Shown piece after piece: positions 17,737 to 26,585 of a stretch of DNA of 64,000 nucleotides. This DNA is from Rhodanobacter denitrificans (GTDB lineage Bacteria > Pseudomonadota > Gammaproteobacteria > Xanthomonadales > Rhodanobacteraceae): the NCBI RefSeq assembly GCF_000230695.2, contig NC_020541.1, forward strand, positions 2,852,001 through 2,916,000, read 5' to 3'. The notes beneath the pieces are model-generated. The model did not search any database, was not told where the DNA came from, and saw only the letters and a program-made list of their open reading frames with translations. Made by a program: the position numbers and the translations under genes. Each line of letters begins with the position of its first letter. Within the stretch, counting starts at the first letter, position 1.

Positions 17737-19923
17737 TCATTTTTTAATGTGCGCCGTATCCCAGGGATTGACCCCCGTCACAGCCTGGCGCCTGCGCAGC
17801 AGCCAGCAGCCATGGATGTCGGCGCGGCGGGCGAAGTCGAACGGGATGCTGGGGGCGCTCCAGTCCTCGATGTCGAAGTGCGCTTCCAGCGCTTCGCGAT
17901 CCAGCTTGAAGCGGCGGAAATTGTTGGAAAACACGATCACGCCGTCGCGGGTCAGCCGCCCGTTGCAGGCTTCCAGCAGCGCCACGTGGTCGCGCTGCAC
18001 GTCGAAATCGTCGGCGCGCTTGGAGTTGGAGAACGTCGGCGGGTCGACGAAGATCAGGCCGTAGTGGCCGCGGTCGCGCTGCAGGAACTCCAGCGCGTCG
18101 AACTGCATCAGCCGGTGGCGCACGCCGCTGAAGCCGTTCAGCGCGAGATTGCGCGAGGCCCATTCCAGATAAGTCGCCGACAAGTCCACGCTGGTGGTTT
18201 CCAGCGCGCCGCCGGCGGCGGCGTACACGCTGGCGGTGGCGGTGTAGGAGAACAGATTGAGGAAGCAGCGGCCCTCGGCCAGCTCGCGCACTTTCGCGCG
18301 CACCAACCGATGGTCGAGGAACAGGCCAGTGTCGAGATAGTCGGTAAGGTTGACCAGGAACTTCAGGCCGCCCTCCTCCACCTCGATGAACTCGCCGCGC
18401 TGGTCGAGCTGGCCGTACTTGGAGCCGCCCTTGCCGCGCTCGCGGGTCTTGATCGCGATGCGCTCGCGCGGCACGCCGAGCACCTCGCCGGCGACCCGGG
18501 CGATCTCGCGCAGGCGCAGCCGCGCCACGTCGGCGGGAATGTCGGCCGGTGCGCGGTATTCCTGGATGTGCAGGTGGTCGTCGCCGTGCACATCGCCATA
18601 GACGTCGATCGCGGCAGCGTACTCGGGCAGGTCCTGGTCGTAGGCGCGCCAGCAGTGGATATCCTCGCGCAGCAGCCGCTTGCGCAGGTGCCTGACGTTC
18701 TTTTCCAGCCGGTTCTTCAGCATCTGCGCGCCGGCCGACAGCGGCTTCAGCTCGCGTGGTATCTCGTCGCGCGGCTTCAGGTCGAAGGTCAGCAGCACCG
18801 TTTCCAGCGCGCCGTTGTACAGCGCGTAGCGCTTGTCCGCATGCAGCTGCATCGCGCGGCCCAGTTCCACGTCACCGGCCAGCACGGCGGCGCGCCAGCC
18901 GATGAAGTGCTGGCGCAGGGTGTCGCCCAAGGCGCGGTACAGCTTCGGCATCTCGGCACGATCGCCGAGCCGCTCGCCGTACGGCGGGTTGGTGATGACC
19001 AGGCCGTGGTCGACGCCGGGCGGCGGCACGGCGTGCACCACGTCCTGCCGATCCAGCGTGAAGAAGCCGGCCACGCCCGCCGCCTGCGCGTTGCGTTTGG
19101 CCGTCTGCACCATGCGCGGGTCGGCGTCGCTGCCGAAGAACACGCTGCGCAGGCCGCGCAGGCCGGTTTCGGCGCGCTGCTTCGCTTCGTCCAGCAGACC
19201 GCGCCACAGTGCAATGTCGTGCTGCTGCCAGCCGAGGAAACCGAAATATTCGCGGCGCAGGCCAGGGGCGACGTCGGCCGCCATCAGCGCGCCTTCGATC
19301 AGCAGCGTGCCCGAACCGCACATCGGGTCGAGCAAGGCACCGCCGGCGGCGTATACCTCCGGCCAGCGCGCGCGCAGCAGCATCGCGCACGCGAGGTTTT
19401 CCTTCAGCGGCGCCTCGCCCTGCTCCTCGCGCCAGCCGCGCCGGTGCAGCGGCGAGCCGGCCAGATCCAGCGACACGGTGGCGCGGTCGCGACGCACGCG
19501 GACGTTGATGCGGATGTCCGGCTCGTCGGTGTCGATGCCAGGACGCGAGCCGTCGCGCTGACGGAACTGGTCGACCACCGCGTCCTTGGTGCGCAGGCCG
19601 ATGAACTGGCTGTGGGTCAGCTTGCTCAGCGCGGTGCCGGCGTCCACGGCGAAGGTGGCGTGTGCGGCCAGGTGCTCGCTCCAGTCGATCGTCTGCACGC
19701 CGCGATACAACGCATCGTCGTCGGCCGCGTCGAACTCGGCCAGCGGCAGCAGGATGCGGCTGGCCAGGCGCGACCACAGGCAGGCCTTGTAGGCCGTCTC
19801 CAGCGTGCCGGAAAAATGCGCGCCGGCCAGCGCCTCCCGCACGTCGGGCGCGCCGAGCGCGACCAGCTCGTCACGCAGCAGGTATTCCATGCCCTTCGGG
19901 CAGGTAGCGAAATAGTGGCTCAT
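17737..19923 (-). CDS. rlmKL: Bifunctional 23S rRNA methyltransferase RlmKL
   Basis: A 728-residue fusion of two SAM-dependent methyltransferases acting on 23S rRNA: the N-terminal RlmL half makes m2G2445 and the C-terminal RlmK half makes m7G2069 (E. coli numbering). After an N-terminal THUMP domain, DPMCGSGT (about 198) and NPPYGERLG (about 311) mark the RlmL site. NLFSYT and DPPTFSNSKR (about 626) mark the RlmK site. Length equals that of gammaproteobacterial homologues. The start ATG overlaps the stop of the upstream alpha/beta hydrolase (ATGA). Confidence 0.95.
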   Translation of the reverse strand: MSHYFATCPKGMEYLLRDELVALGAPDVREALAGAHFSGTLETAYKACLWSRLASRILLPLAEFDAADDDALYRGVQTIDWSEHLAAHATFAVDAGTALSKLTHSQFIGLRTKDAVVDQFRQRDGSRPGIDTDEPDIRINVRVRRDRATVSLDLAGSPLHRRGWREEQGEAPLKENLACAMLLRARWPEVYAAGGALLDPMCGSGTLLIEGALMAADVAPGLRREYFGFLGWQQHDIALWRGLLDEAKQRAETGLRGLRSVFFGSDADPRMVQTAKRNAQAAGVAGFFTLDRQDVVHAVPPPGVDHGLVITNPPYGERLGDRAEMPKLYRALGDTLRQHFIGWRAAVLAGDVELGRAMQLHADKRYALYNGALETVLLTFDLKPRDEIPRELKPLSAGAQMLKNRLEKNVRHLRKRLLREDIHCWRAYDQDLPEYAAAIDVYGDVHGDDHLHIQEYRAPADIPADVARLRLREIARVAGEVLGVPRERIAIKTRERGKGGSKYGQLDQRGEFIEVEEGGLKFLVNLTDYLDTGLFLDHRLVRAKVRELAEGRCFLNLFSYTATASVYAAAGGALETTSVDLSATYLEWASRNLALNGFSGVRHRLMQFDALEFLQRDRGHYGLIFVDPPTFSNSKRADDFDVQRDHVALLEACNGRLTRDGVIVFSNNFRRFKLDREALEAHFDIEDWSAPSIPFDFARRADIHGCWLLRRRQAVTGVNPWDTAHIKK

Positions 19924-20447
19924 GCGGCAACGGCCAGCTGGTCGAGCAGGTGGCGGAACTGTGCGTCGATCATGGCCATGCTGGAACCCAGCCGATGGTC
20001 GTCATCCAGCACCAGCAACGGCAGCCGGCGCTTCGCGGCGAACGCGTGCACGCCCGCCAGCGGGCAGACCTCGTCGCGCCAGCCGTGGATCAGCAGCGTG
20101 GGCACCTCCGGGCGCAAGTCGAACTTGCGCGCATAACCGGGAATCTCGCTGGGCGTGGCCAGCAACAGCAGGCCGGCCACCGGCACGTCCAGCGAGACCA
20201 GGCCGGAGACGAACGCGCCCATGCTGGAACCGACCAGCAACGGCGGCGCCTCCAGCGCCTCGATGGTGGCGCGCAGGCGGGCAACCCGCGGCGCCACCGA
20301 GCCTGCGTGACCGCGTGCATCGTCGGTGCGGTAATCCGGCCGCTGCGTACGCCAGCCCAGCGATTCGGCCAGCGCGGCCAGCGCGCTGACCTTGGTGGCC
20401 TGCGGACTGGAGTCCGAGCCGTGCGAAAGAATGATCTGGCCGCGCAT
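19920..20447 (-). CDS. Small alpha/beta hydrolase (YqiA-like)
   Basis: A 175-residue cytoplasmic serine hydrolase. The nucleophile elbow is GSSMGAF, an Asp lies in HGWRDEVCP and the His in DDDHRLGSS, forming a complete triad. It belongs to the compact alpha/beta family proteins without a lid (YqiA or KANL3-like); probably an esterase. It precedes rlmKL with an ATGA overlap, so they share a transcript, though no functional link is obvious. A longer upstream frame is not conserved in character; the ATG at 20447 opens directly at the first beta strand. Confidence 0.8.
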   Translation of the reverse strand: MRGQIILSHGSDSSPQATKVSALAALAESLGWRTQRPDYRTDDARGHAGSVAPRVARLRATIEALEAPPLLVGSSMGAFVSGLVSLDVPVAGLLLLATPSEIPGYARKFDLRPEVPTLLIHGWRDEVCPLAGVHAFAAKRRLPLLVLDDDHRLGSSMAMIDAQFRHLLDQLAVAA

Positions 20448-20537
20448 GGCGCGTCTCCGTGAGACTGCTGGAAGCAAGGCGCGCATGGTAACAGGCGGCG
20501 TTTCCGCGGGCCCTTGCCGCATGCGAAACTGCGGCGC

Positions 20538-21092
20538 ATGAGCCTGAGCATCCACGAGCAGCCGCTGCCTTATGTCGACCTCCTGCCCGAACGCCCGGCC
20601 GACGCGGTCGAGCTGGTGGTGATCCATTGCACCGAACTGCCGGACCTGGCCATGGCGCGCGAGTACGGCGAACGCGTGCTGCACGCCAGCGGCACCGGCA
20701 ACAGCGGCCATTACTACGTCGACCGCGATGGCGCGGTGTATCGCTACGTGCCCGGCACCCGCGTGGCCAACCACGTGCGCGGGCACAACCCGAACTCGAT
20801 CGGCATCGAGCTGGTCAACCGGGGCCGTTATCCGCACTGGTGGGATTCGCGCCATCAGCAGATGGATGAGCCCTATCCCGACGCACAGATCGCCGCGCTG
20901 AGCGCCCTGCTGGCGCAGTTGCGCGCGGCGTTCCCCACGCTGCGCCAGATCGCCGGGCATGAGGACCTGGACACCGACCTGATGCCGGCCAGCGACGATC
21001 CCACGCGGCAGGTCCGTCGCAAGCTGGACCCCGGCGTGTGCTTCCCGTGGGATGTCGTCGTGCCGGCCTGCGGCCTGCAACGACTGCGTTAG
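20538..21092 (+). CDS. AmpD-like N-acetylmuramoyl-L-alanine amidase
   Basis: A 184-residue Amidase_2 domain protein without a signal peptide. Zinc ligands and catalytic residues are recognisable: His30 in VIHCTE, His58 in GHYYVD, His141 in GHEDLD, and Lys162/Asp164 in RRKLDPG, the positions used by E. coli AmpD. It would cleave the lactyl bond of 1,6-anhydro-muropeptides during cell-wall recycling in the cytoplasm, thereby keeping an AmpR-type response off. Named cautiously because other amidases share the fold. Confidence 0.85.
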   Translation: MSLSIHEQPLPYVDLLPERPADAVELVVIHCTELPDLAMAREYGERVLHASGTGNSGHYYVDRDGAVYRYVPGTRVANHVRGHNPNSIGIELVNRGRYPHWWDSRHQQMDEPYPDAQIAALSALLAQLRAAFPTLRQIAGHEDLDTDLMPASDDPTRQVRRKLDPGVCFPWDVVVPACGLQRLR

Positions 21093-21122
21093 ACTCCGGC
21101 CCTGCCTCCCCCGGCCTGCGCC

Positions 21123-21959
21123 ATGTCGGAGTTCACTGTCCAGCCGCTGCTGCAAACGCCGCTCGTCGCGGCGCACGACGTGCACTGCCGTGGCGCCTGC
21201 CGTCATCGCAGCACGGAGGAATGCGCGGTCGCCACTCACCTGGTCTTTCCGTACCGCGGCCTGTTCCTGCGCCACGTGGGCAGCACGCAGTCGGTGGCCG
21301 ATGCCAACCACGTGCTGCTGTTCAACGCCGACCAGGGCTATCAGGTGAGCCATCCGGCGGCGGGTGGCGATGCCTGTTTGTCGCTGTCGATCGCGCAACC
21401 GCTGCTGCGCGAGCTGGCGCCGGCCGGACTGCTGCAGGATCGCCACAAACCCGTGTTCCGCGGCCAATCGCTGCGCATCGACGAGCGCACCCAGGTACTG
21501 GTGGCCTTGCTGCGGCACAGCCTGCACCACGGCAGCATCGAGCCGCTGGAAGCCGAGAGCCTGGCGCTGACCCTGGTCTGTCGCAGCCTCGGCCCGCGCA
21601 CCGCCCACGCGCCCGGCGCCAGCCATGCGCGGCAGCGGCTGGTGGACCGGGCCAAGCTGCTGCTGGCCAGCGACCTCACCCGGCGCTGGACGCTGGCGGA
21701 GATCGCGGCGGACATCGGCGGCTCGCCGGTCTACCTCACCCAGGCCTTCCAGCAGGTCGAAGGCATGCCGTTGTATCGCTATCACCTGCGCCTGCGCCTG
21801 GCCCATGCGCTGGATCGGATCGCCGATTGCGCGGACGTCGCCGCGCTGGCGCAGGATCTGGGCTTCTCCAGCCACAGCCATTTCAGCGCAGCATTCCGCC
21901 GGGCCTACGGCCACACGCCCACGGCGTTCCGCCAGGCCGCGCTGGCACAGAAGCTGTAA
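21123..21959 (+). CDS. AraC-family transcriptional regulator
   Basis: A 278-residue DNA-binding protein. The last ~100 residues hold both helix-turn-helix motifs of AraC/XylS regulators (WTLAEIAADIGGSPVYLTQAF and VAALAQDLGFSSHSHFSAAFR, ending with GHTPTAFR). The N-terminal ~170 residues are a cupin-like sensor with a Cys-rich start (DVHCRGACRH), a form seen in regulators of stress or antibiotic response; ligand unknown. It ends at a strong hairpin terminator. Confidence 0.85.
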   Translation: MSEFTVQPLLQTPLVAAHDVHCRGACRHRSTEECAVATHLVFPYRGLFLRHVGSTQSVADANHVLLFNADQGYQVSHPAAGGDACLSLSIAQPLLRELAPAGLLQDRHKPVFRGQSLRIDERTQVLVALLRHSLHHGSIEPLEAESLALTLVCRSLGPRTAHAPGASHARQRLVDRAKLLLASDLTRRWTLAEIAADIGGSPVYLTQAFQQVEGMPLYRYHLRLRLAHALDRIADCADVAALAQDLGFSSHSHFSAAFRRAYGHTPTAFRQAALAQKL

Positions 21960-21986
21960 AGAAAACCACATCCTGTGGTTTTCTTT
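21958..21986 (+). terminator. Rho-independent terminator of the AraC gene
   Basis: Perfect inverted repeat AAAGAAAACCACA / TGTGGTTTTCTTT with a 3-base loop, overlapping the stop codon and ending in a T run. AT-rich flanks on both arms make it usable in both directions. Confidence 0.75.
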
Positions 21987-21990
21987 TATC

Positions 21991-22102
21991 GCGAGTCCGG
22001 TACATGCCCGGACTCGCTCACGCGAATCAGGCACTGGCGTGCCCGATCCGCAGCCGGCCATCCATGGCCGGCCTGAGAGGTTGATAGTCTCAACCTCTCA
22101 GG
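21991..22102. repeat. Three further perfect hairpins in tandem
   Basis: Following the terminator come three exact inverted repeats: GCGAGTCCGG at 21991-22000 with 22008-22017, GCCGGCCA at 22053-22060 with 22065-22072, and CCTGAGAGGTTGA at 22072-22084 with 22090-22102 (13 bp, 5-base loop). No protein is encoded here. They may form one structured transcript, a REP-like element or protein-binding sites upstream of the small Cys-rich gene. Confidence 0.65.
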
Positions 22103-22195
22103 TCGTCGTGAATCGCTAAAGATCCTGACAGCCGCCGGCGGCGGCCGGTGGTCTCCTGTGCCTGCCCGATCGCGGGCATCACCCGGAGACCCAGC

Positions 22196-22333
22196 ATGAA
22201 CGAAACCACCTGCGCCGCCTGCGACTATCCGCTCGACGGCAACGCCATCAAGGTCACCATCGGCGGCCGCACCGTCGAGGTCTGCTGCGAGGAATGCGCA
22301 CAGAAGCTGCGCGAGGCGGCAGCGAAGTCGTGA
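22196..22333 (+). CDS. Small Cys-rich metal-binding protein
   Basis: A 45-residue protein with CAAC near the start and CCEEC near the end around a short beta segment (IKVTIGGRTVEV). This is the four-cysteine arrangement of TRASH/YHS-like zinc or copper-binding knuckles. GGAGA lies 8 bases upstream of the ATG. Its stop overlaps the GTG start of the Tat hydrolase (GTGA), making it the first gene of a three-gene operon. Function unknown; metal sensing or transfer is a guess from the cysteines. Confidence 0.65.
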   Translation: MNETTCAACDYPLDGNAIKVTIGGRTVEVCCEECAQKLREAAAKS

Positions 22334-23370
22334 GCGACCAAGCTTCCTCGCTTGCCGCTCGACGGGCGGCGCCGGGCATGCCCCGGCGCCGCTTCCTCGC
22401 CCTGTCCGCCGGCACGCTGGCCGGTGTGTGCGTGGGTAGCCTCGCCGGCTGTGTTCGCTGGCCGCGCACCGGCGCCGTGTCGGCACCGATGGACGCGGCG
22501 GGCTTCCACGCCGCGCGCCGCCATACCCGCACCATGTTCGGTCGCATCGCCTACGTCGAGCGCGGCAGCGGGCCGGCGGCGCTGTTCCTGCACGGCTTCC
22601 CGCTCAACGGCTTCCAGTGGCGCGGTGCGCTCGACCGGCTGGCAGCGTACCGGCGCTGCATCGCGCCCGACTTTCTCGGCATGGGCTACACCGAGGTCGC
22701 CGATGGGCAATCCTGCGCACCCGAGGCGCAGGTCGCCATGCTGGTCGCCCTGCTCGACACCCTTCAGGTCGAGCGCGCCGACGTGGTCGCCAACGACAGC
22801 GGTGGCGCCGTGGCGCAGCTGCTGGTCGCACGCCGCCCCGACCGCGTGCGCAGCCTGCTGCTGACCAATGGCGACACCGAGGAGAACTGCCCGCCGCCGG
22901 CGCTCCTTCCGGTGATCGACTTGGCGCAGCAGGGCCGCTTCGTCGACGAATGGCTGGGCACATGGCGCGACAACCACGCCCTCGCGCGTTCGACTGACGG
23001 CATCGGCGGCATGTGCTACACCGATCCCGCGCACCCCACCGACGAAGCCATCGAAACCTATTTCACGCCGTTGCTGGCCTCACGGCGCAGCCGCGACTTC
23101 GCGCACGCTTATGCCATCGCGCTGGAGCGCAACGCGCTGGCCGGCATCGGCCCCTCGCTCGCGCGATCGCGTGTGCCGGTGCGCATCGTCTGGGGCAGCG
23201 CCGATACGATCTTTTCCGCCGCCAACCCGGGCTTCCTCGACCGCGCCTTCGGCCGCTCGCTCGGCGTGCGCCGGCTCGCAGGCAGCAAGCTGTTCTGGCC
23301 GGAGGAGCGCCCCGACGTGATCGCCGACGAAGCACGGCGGCTGTGGGCCGCGCAGGGGGACCAGGCATGA
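22330..23370 (+). CDS. Tat-exported lipoprotein of the alpha/beta hydrolase fold
   Basis: A 346-residue protein. The N terminus holds a twin-arginine motif (PRRRFLAL, residues 18-25) and a lipobox LAGC ending at Cys41, so it is probably a Tat-exported lipoprotein. The fold is that of haloalkane dehalogenases and epoxide hydrolases: FLHGFPLNGFQW oxyanion region and the elbow ANDSGGAVAQ, where Asp156 aligns with the nucleophile of HDxGG enzymes. In the last motif, SKLFWPEERPD, Leu stands where the catalytic His normally sits (xHFxxEERP), so ordinary hydrolysis is doubtful. GTG start overlaps the preceding stop; the next gene overlaps by ATGA. Confidence 0.7.
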   Translation: MSDQASSLAARRAAPGMPRRRFLALSAGTLAGVCVGSLAGCVRWPRTGAVSAPMDAAGFHAARRHTRTMFGRIAYVERGSGPAALFLHGFPLNGFQWRGALDRLAAYRRCIAPDFLGMGYTEVADGQSCAPEAQVAMLVALLDTLQVERADVVANDSGGAVAQLLVARRPDRVRSLLLTNGDTEENCPPPALLPVIDLAQQGRFVDEWLGTWRDNHALARSTDGIGGMCYTDPAHPTDEAIETYFTPLLASRRSRDFAHAYAIALERNALAGIGPSLARSRVPVRIVWGSADTIFSAANPGFLDRAFGRSLGVRRLAGSKLFWPEERPDVIADEARRLWAAQGDQA

Positions 23371-24410
23371 CGGCGCATTCCTCCCACCGCATCGCGGTGT
23401 ATGGCGCCTACGGCCATACCGGCCGCTTCGTCGTGGCCGAACTGCGCCGCCGTGGCTTCGTGCCGGTGGCCTGCGGCCGCGACGCGGCCAGGCTGCATGA
23501 CCTGGCCACGGTCGCCGGCGTCGAGGTCCGCGTCGCCTCCACCGATGACCCCGCTGCGCTGGATGCCGCCTTCGCCGGCACCGCCGCCGTGCTGCATTGC
23601 GCCGGACCTTTTCTCGACACCGCCGCGCCGGTGCTGGACGCGGCGCTGCGCGCACGCATCCACTATCTCGACGTGGCGGCGGAACAGCATGCCGTGACCG
23701 ACACCCTGGCGCGCGATGCCGAGGCGAAAGCCGCGGGCGTGACGGTGGTGCCGGCGATGGCTTTCTACGGCGGCCTCGCCGATCTGCTGGCCAGCGCCGC
23801 GCTCGACGGCGCCACCGACGCGGACACGGTGGACATCGCCGTCGCGCTCGACGGCTGGCATCCGACGCGCGGCACCCGCCTCACCGGCGAGCGCAACCAT
23901 TACCCGCGCACGTACGTCGAGCAGGGCCGCACCTGCACCGTGCCCGACCCCGCGCCCGTGCGCGAGACCGACTTCCCGGCACCGTTCGGGCGGCTGGAAA
24001 CGGTGCTGCTGCCGCTGTCCGAGGCCATCGTGGTGCCGCACCACATCGCCTGCCGCAACCTGCACTCGTGGATGAACCTGGCACCGCTGCGCGACTTGCG
24101 CGATCCGGCCACGCCAGCGCCGCTCGCCGCCGACGCCAGCGGCCGCTCCGCACAGCGTTTCGTCGTCGACGTGCATGTGCGGCGCGGCAACCGCGCGTGC
24201 CGCGCGATCGCCCGCGGACGCGACATCTACGCCGTCACCGCGCCACTGCTGGTCGAGGCGCTGCAACGCATCCTCGACGGCCGTGCCCGCAGGCACGGTG
24301 CGCTCGCCGCGGGCCAGGCGTTCGACGCGCGCGACTTCCTGGCCGCGCTCGCACCCACGGCGCTCGCGGTCACGTTCGAGGCTGCCCCGGGGCTGGCCGT
24401 CGCCCGCTGA
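23367..24410 (+). CDS. Saccharopine dehydrogenase-like NAD(P)-binding protein
   Basis: A 347-residue protein starting with a Rossmann loop GAYGHTGR (13-20) and followed by CGRDAARL, CAGPFLDTAAPV and YLDVAAEQ, all features of the trans-acting enoyl reductase/saccharopine-dehydrogenase-like family. These are cytoplasmic oxidoreductases of mostly unknown substrate. Its ATG overlaps the stop of the Tat lipoprotein gene, so it closes the three-gene operon. The partnership of a cytoplasmic reductase with an exported hydrolase-like lipoprotein is unexplained. Confidence 0.75.
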   Translation: MTAHSSHRIAVYGAYGHTGRFVVAELRRRGFVPVACGRDAARLHDLATVAGVEVRVASTDDPAALDAAFAGTAAVLHCAGPFLDTAAPVLDAALRARIHYLDVAAEQHAVTDTLARDAEAKAAGVTVVPAMAFYGGLADLLASAALDGATDADTVDIAVALDGWHPTRGTRLTGERNHYPRTYVEQGRTCTVPDPAPVRETDFPAPFGRLETVLLPLSEAIVVPHHIACRNLHSWMNLAPLRDLRDPATPAPLAADASGRSAQRFVVDVHVRRGNRACRAIARGRDIYAVTAPLLVEALQRILDGRARRHGALAAGQAFDARDFLAALAPTALAVTFEAAPGLAVAR

Positions 24411-24466
24411 GTGCGGATTCGGGCGACCGCCACCGCTATACTGGCGAACCCCCGCAAGGACCCGCC

Positions 24467-25333
24467 ATGAGCGAAGACCACGTCGCCGAACTCGTCGAAC
24501 TGCTGCAGCTGGAACGGTTGGAGGACAACCTGTTCCGCGGCCAGAGCCGCGACATCGGCACCCGTTTCGTGTTCGGCGGCCAGGTACTGGGGCAGGCGCT
24601 GGCGGCGGCGCAGCAAACGGTCGACCCGTCGCGCGAGGCGCATTCGCTGCACGCCTATTTCCTGCGCGCCGGCGACATCGAGGCGCCGATCGTGTACAGC
24701 GTGGAGCGCACCCGCGACGGCGGCACGTTTTCCTCGCGGCGGGTGGTGGCGATCCAGCACGGTCAGCCGATCCTGAACGGATCGATCTCGTTCCAGGCGC
24801 CCGAGCCCGGCGTGGAGCACCAGACCAGCATGCCGGAAGTGCCGGCGCCGGAAGACATCGAGCCGCTGCACCCGCTGCCCGCCGGCGAGCTGGAGCGGCT
24901 GCCGGTGAAGCTGCAGCGCTGGCTCGGCATCGACGGCCCGTTCGAGTTCCGCCAGGTGTGGCCGCGCGACGAACTGCACCCGGTCAAGCGCCCGCCGATC
25001 CAGCACATCTGGTTCCGGCTGACTTCGCCGATCGACGACTCGGCGATCCTGCACCGCGCGCTGCTGGCCTACGCCTCCGATTTCCACCTGATCGGCACCG
25101 CCACCCTGCCGCACGGCATCTCGTACATGACCCACAACGTGCAGATGGCCAGCCTCGACCACGCGCTGTGGTTCCACCGGCCGTTCCGTGTCGACGAATG
25201 GCTGCTGTACTCGTTCGACAGCCCCACCGCGCAGGGTGGACGGGGCCTGGCGCGGGGGCAGATCTTCAGCCGCGACGGCCGCCTGGTGGCGTCCACCGCG
25301 CAGGAAGGGTTGATCCGCGTGCGCGGCGACTGA
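24467..25333 (+). CDS. tesB: Acyl-CoA thioesterase II
   Basis: A 288-residue double-hotdog thioesterase that hydrolyses medium- and long-chain acyl-CoAs to fatty acid and CoA. FRGQSRDIGTRFVFGGQVL opens the first hotdog. The catalytic trio is in place: Asp205 (ASDFHL), Ser229 (QMASLDH, Thr in E. coli) and Gln279 (AQEGLIR), one position off E. coli TesB numbering. AAGGA precedes the ATG. Length is that of the family. Confidence 0.93.
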   Translation: MSEDHVAELVELLQLERLEDNLFRGQSRDIGTRFVFGGQVLGQALAAAQQTVDPSREAHSLHAYFLRAGDIEAPIVYSVERTRDGGTFSSRRVVAIQHGQPILNGSISFQAPEPGVEHQTSMPEVPAPEDIEPLHPLPAGELERLPVKLQRWLGIDGPFEFRQVWPRDELHPVKRPPIQHIWFRLTSPIDDSAILHRALLAYASDFHLIGTATLPHGISYMTHNVQMASLDHALWFHRPFRVDEWLLYSFDSPTAQGGRGLARGQIFSRDGRLVASTAQEGLIRVRGD

Positions 25334-25368
25334 GCGCCGACGCCGGGTCGTTCGCGTAAACTCCCTGC

Positions 25369-25761
25369 ATGCGCCAGATCTACACCTCGCCCCGCCAGGA
25401 AAACATCGATACCGTGGTCGCCCTGATGGCCGAACACGGCATCGAGGCGACCGTGGCCAACCGTTCCAACTACAACCGCCCGACCTGGCAGCGCTTCAGC
25501 TACGCGCAGCGGCAGAACGATCGCGGCAGCTGGGCGCAGGTGTGGATCACTCGCGCCGACGACTACACCCGGGCGCGCAAACTGCTGCTCGACCTGGGCA
25601 TCGAGCCGACGATCCGCTACGGCGAGGAACTGGCCGCCGCGCGCAACCCCACCCCGGCCGACCGGCGCGCCCGCACGGTGATCCGCGTGCGCCGCATCGT
25701 GCTGCTGGCGGTGCTGACGGTACTCGCCGTGGCGATGCTGCGCTTCCTGCGCGTGGCCTGA
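25369..25761 (+). CDS. Xanthomonad 'pathogenicity-like' single-pass membrane protein
   Basis: A 130-residue protein: an N-terminal DUF2007-like ferredoxin-fold domain (MRQIYTSPRQENIDTVVALM, GIEATVANRSNYNR, AQVWITRADDYTRAR), a linker, and one C-terminal transmembrane helix (about 108-126) followed by Arg-rich residues. I recall the same arrangement in Xanthomonas proteins labelled pathogenicity-like; the role is not established. It sits between tesB and bpt with 35-45 base gaps. Confidence 0.65.
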   Translation: MRQIYTSPRQENIDTVVALMAEHGIEATVANRSNYNRPTWQRFSYAQRQNDRGSWAQVWITRADDYTRARKLLLDLGIEPTIRYGEELAAARNPTPADRRARTVIRVRRIVLLAVLTVLAVAMLRFLRVA

Positions 25762-25805
25762 GCCGGCAGGGTGCACCGCCGCCATGGGCGGCATAGAATC
25801 GGCGA

Positions 25806-26513
25806 ATGCGCCGTTCCGACCAAGTCCGCCTGTTCCAGACGCTGCCCCACGCATGCGGCTACTACGCCGACCGCACGGCGCAGAACCTGGTGCTGGATCC
25901 GGCCGCGCCGAACCTCGACAAGCTGTACGGGCCAGCGCTCGAACGCGGCTTCCGCCGCGCCGGCGGCCACCTGTATTTCCCGCACTGCGCGCAATGCCAC
26001 GCCTGCACGCCGTGCCGCATCGACGTGGCGAACTTCCGGCCCGACCGCGCCCAGCGCCGCTGCCTGAAGCGCAACGCCGATCTCGTGGTCAGCGAGTCGA
26101 TCCCCGGCTACAACCGCGAGCGCCACGCGCTGTACGAACGCTACCTGCAGAGCCGCCACGCCGGCGGCGGCATGGACGACGCGGAAGCCAGCGATTTCCG
26201 CCGCTTCCTCACCGCGCCATGGAGCCCCACGCTGTTCATGGAACTGCGCCTGGGCGAGCGCCTGCTCGCGGTGGCGGTCACCGACGTCTGCCCCAACGGC
26301 GCCTCGGCCGTGTACACCTTCTACGACCCCGACGAGACCGCACGCAGCCTCGGCACCTGCGCCATCCTGCAACAGGTCGCGCTGTGCCGCCGCCGCAGCC
26401 TGTCGTGGCTGTACCTGGGCTTCTGGATCGACGGCCACCCGAAGATGGATTACAAGCGGCACTTCAAGCCGCTGCAGATCCGCACCGTCGAAGGCTGGCA
26501 GGCGATGCCGTAG
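25806..26513 (+). CDS. bpt: Aspartate/glutamate leucyltransferase Bpt
   Basis: A 235-residue aminoacyl-tRNA-protein transferase that adds leucine from Leu-tRNA to proteins with N-terminal Asp or Glu, marking them for ClpS/ClpAP. Family signatures are complete: ACGYYADRTAQN at 16-27, the Cys pairs in CAQCHACTPCR, and at the end YLGFWIDGHPKMDYK and HFKPLQI. Length and ending match gammaproteobacterial homologues. Confidence 0.93.
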   Translation: MRRSDQVRLFQTLPHACGYYADRTAQNLVLDPAAPNLDKLYGPALERGFRRAGGHLYFPHCAQCHACTPCRIDVANFRPDRAQRRCLKRNADLVVSESIPGYNRERHALYERYLQSRHAGGGMDDAEASDFRRFLTAPWSPTLFMELRLGERLLAVAVTDVCPNGASAVYTFYDPDETARSLGTCAILQQVALCRRRSLSWLYLGFWIDGHPKMDYKRHFKPLQIRTVEGWQAMP

Positions 26514-26552
26514 GAGGCCGCTGGCGAGCAATGCCTTTCTTGCGGGAATCGG

Positions 26553-26585
26553 AAGAGCACCGCCCGCGAGCAGGCTCTTACGGGT
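26553..26585. repeat. Possible REP-like fragment
   Basis: Between convergent bpt and the glutamate-synthase-like gene lies AAGAGC...GCTCTT (26553-26558, 26574-26579) around a GC-rich centre, read on the minus strand as a 'gagcctgctcgcgggcg' string. Such strings recur as intergenic REPs in related genomes. Only one copy is seen here. Confidence 0.3.

Noticed and set aside
17749..20136. A 795-codon open frame on the plus strand
   Set aside because: Antisense to rlmKL, whose motifs are unmistakable; no domain pattern of its own.
19920..22061. A 713-codon minus-strand frame that would fuse the alpha/beta hydrolase to upstream sequence
   Set aside because: The upstream part is antisense to the amidase and AraC genes; only the last 175 codons look like protein.
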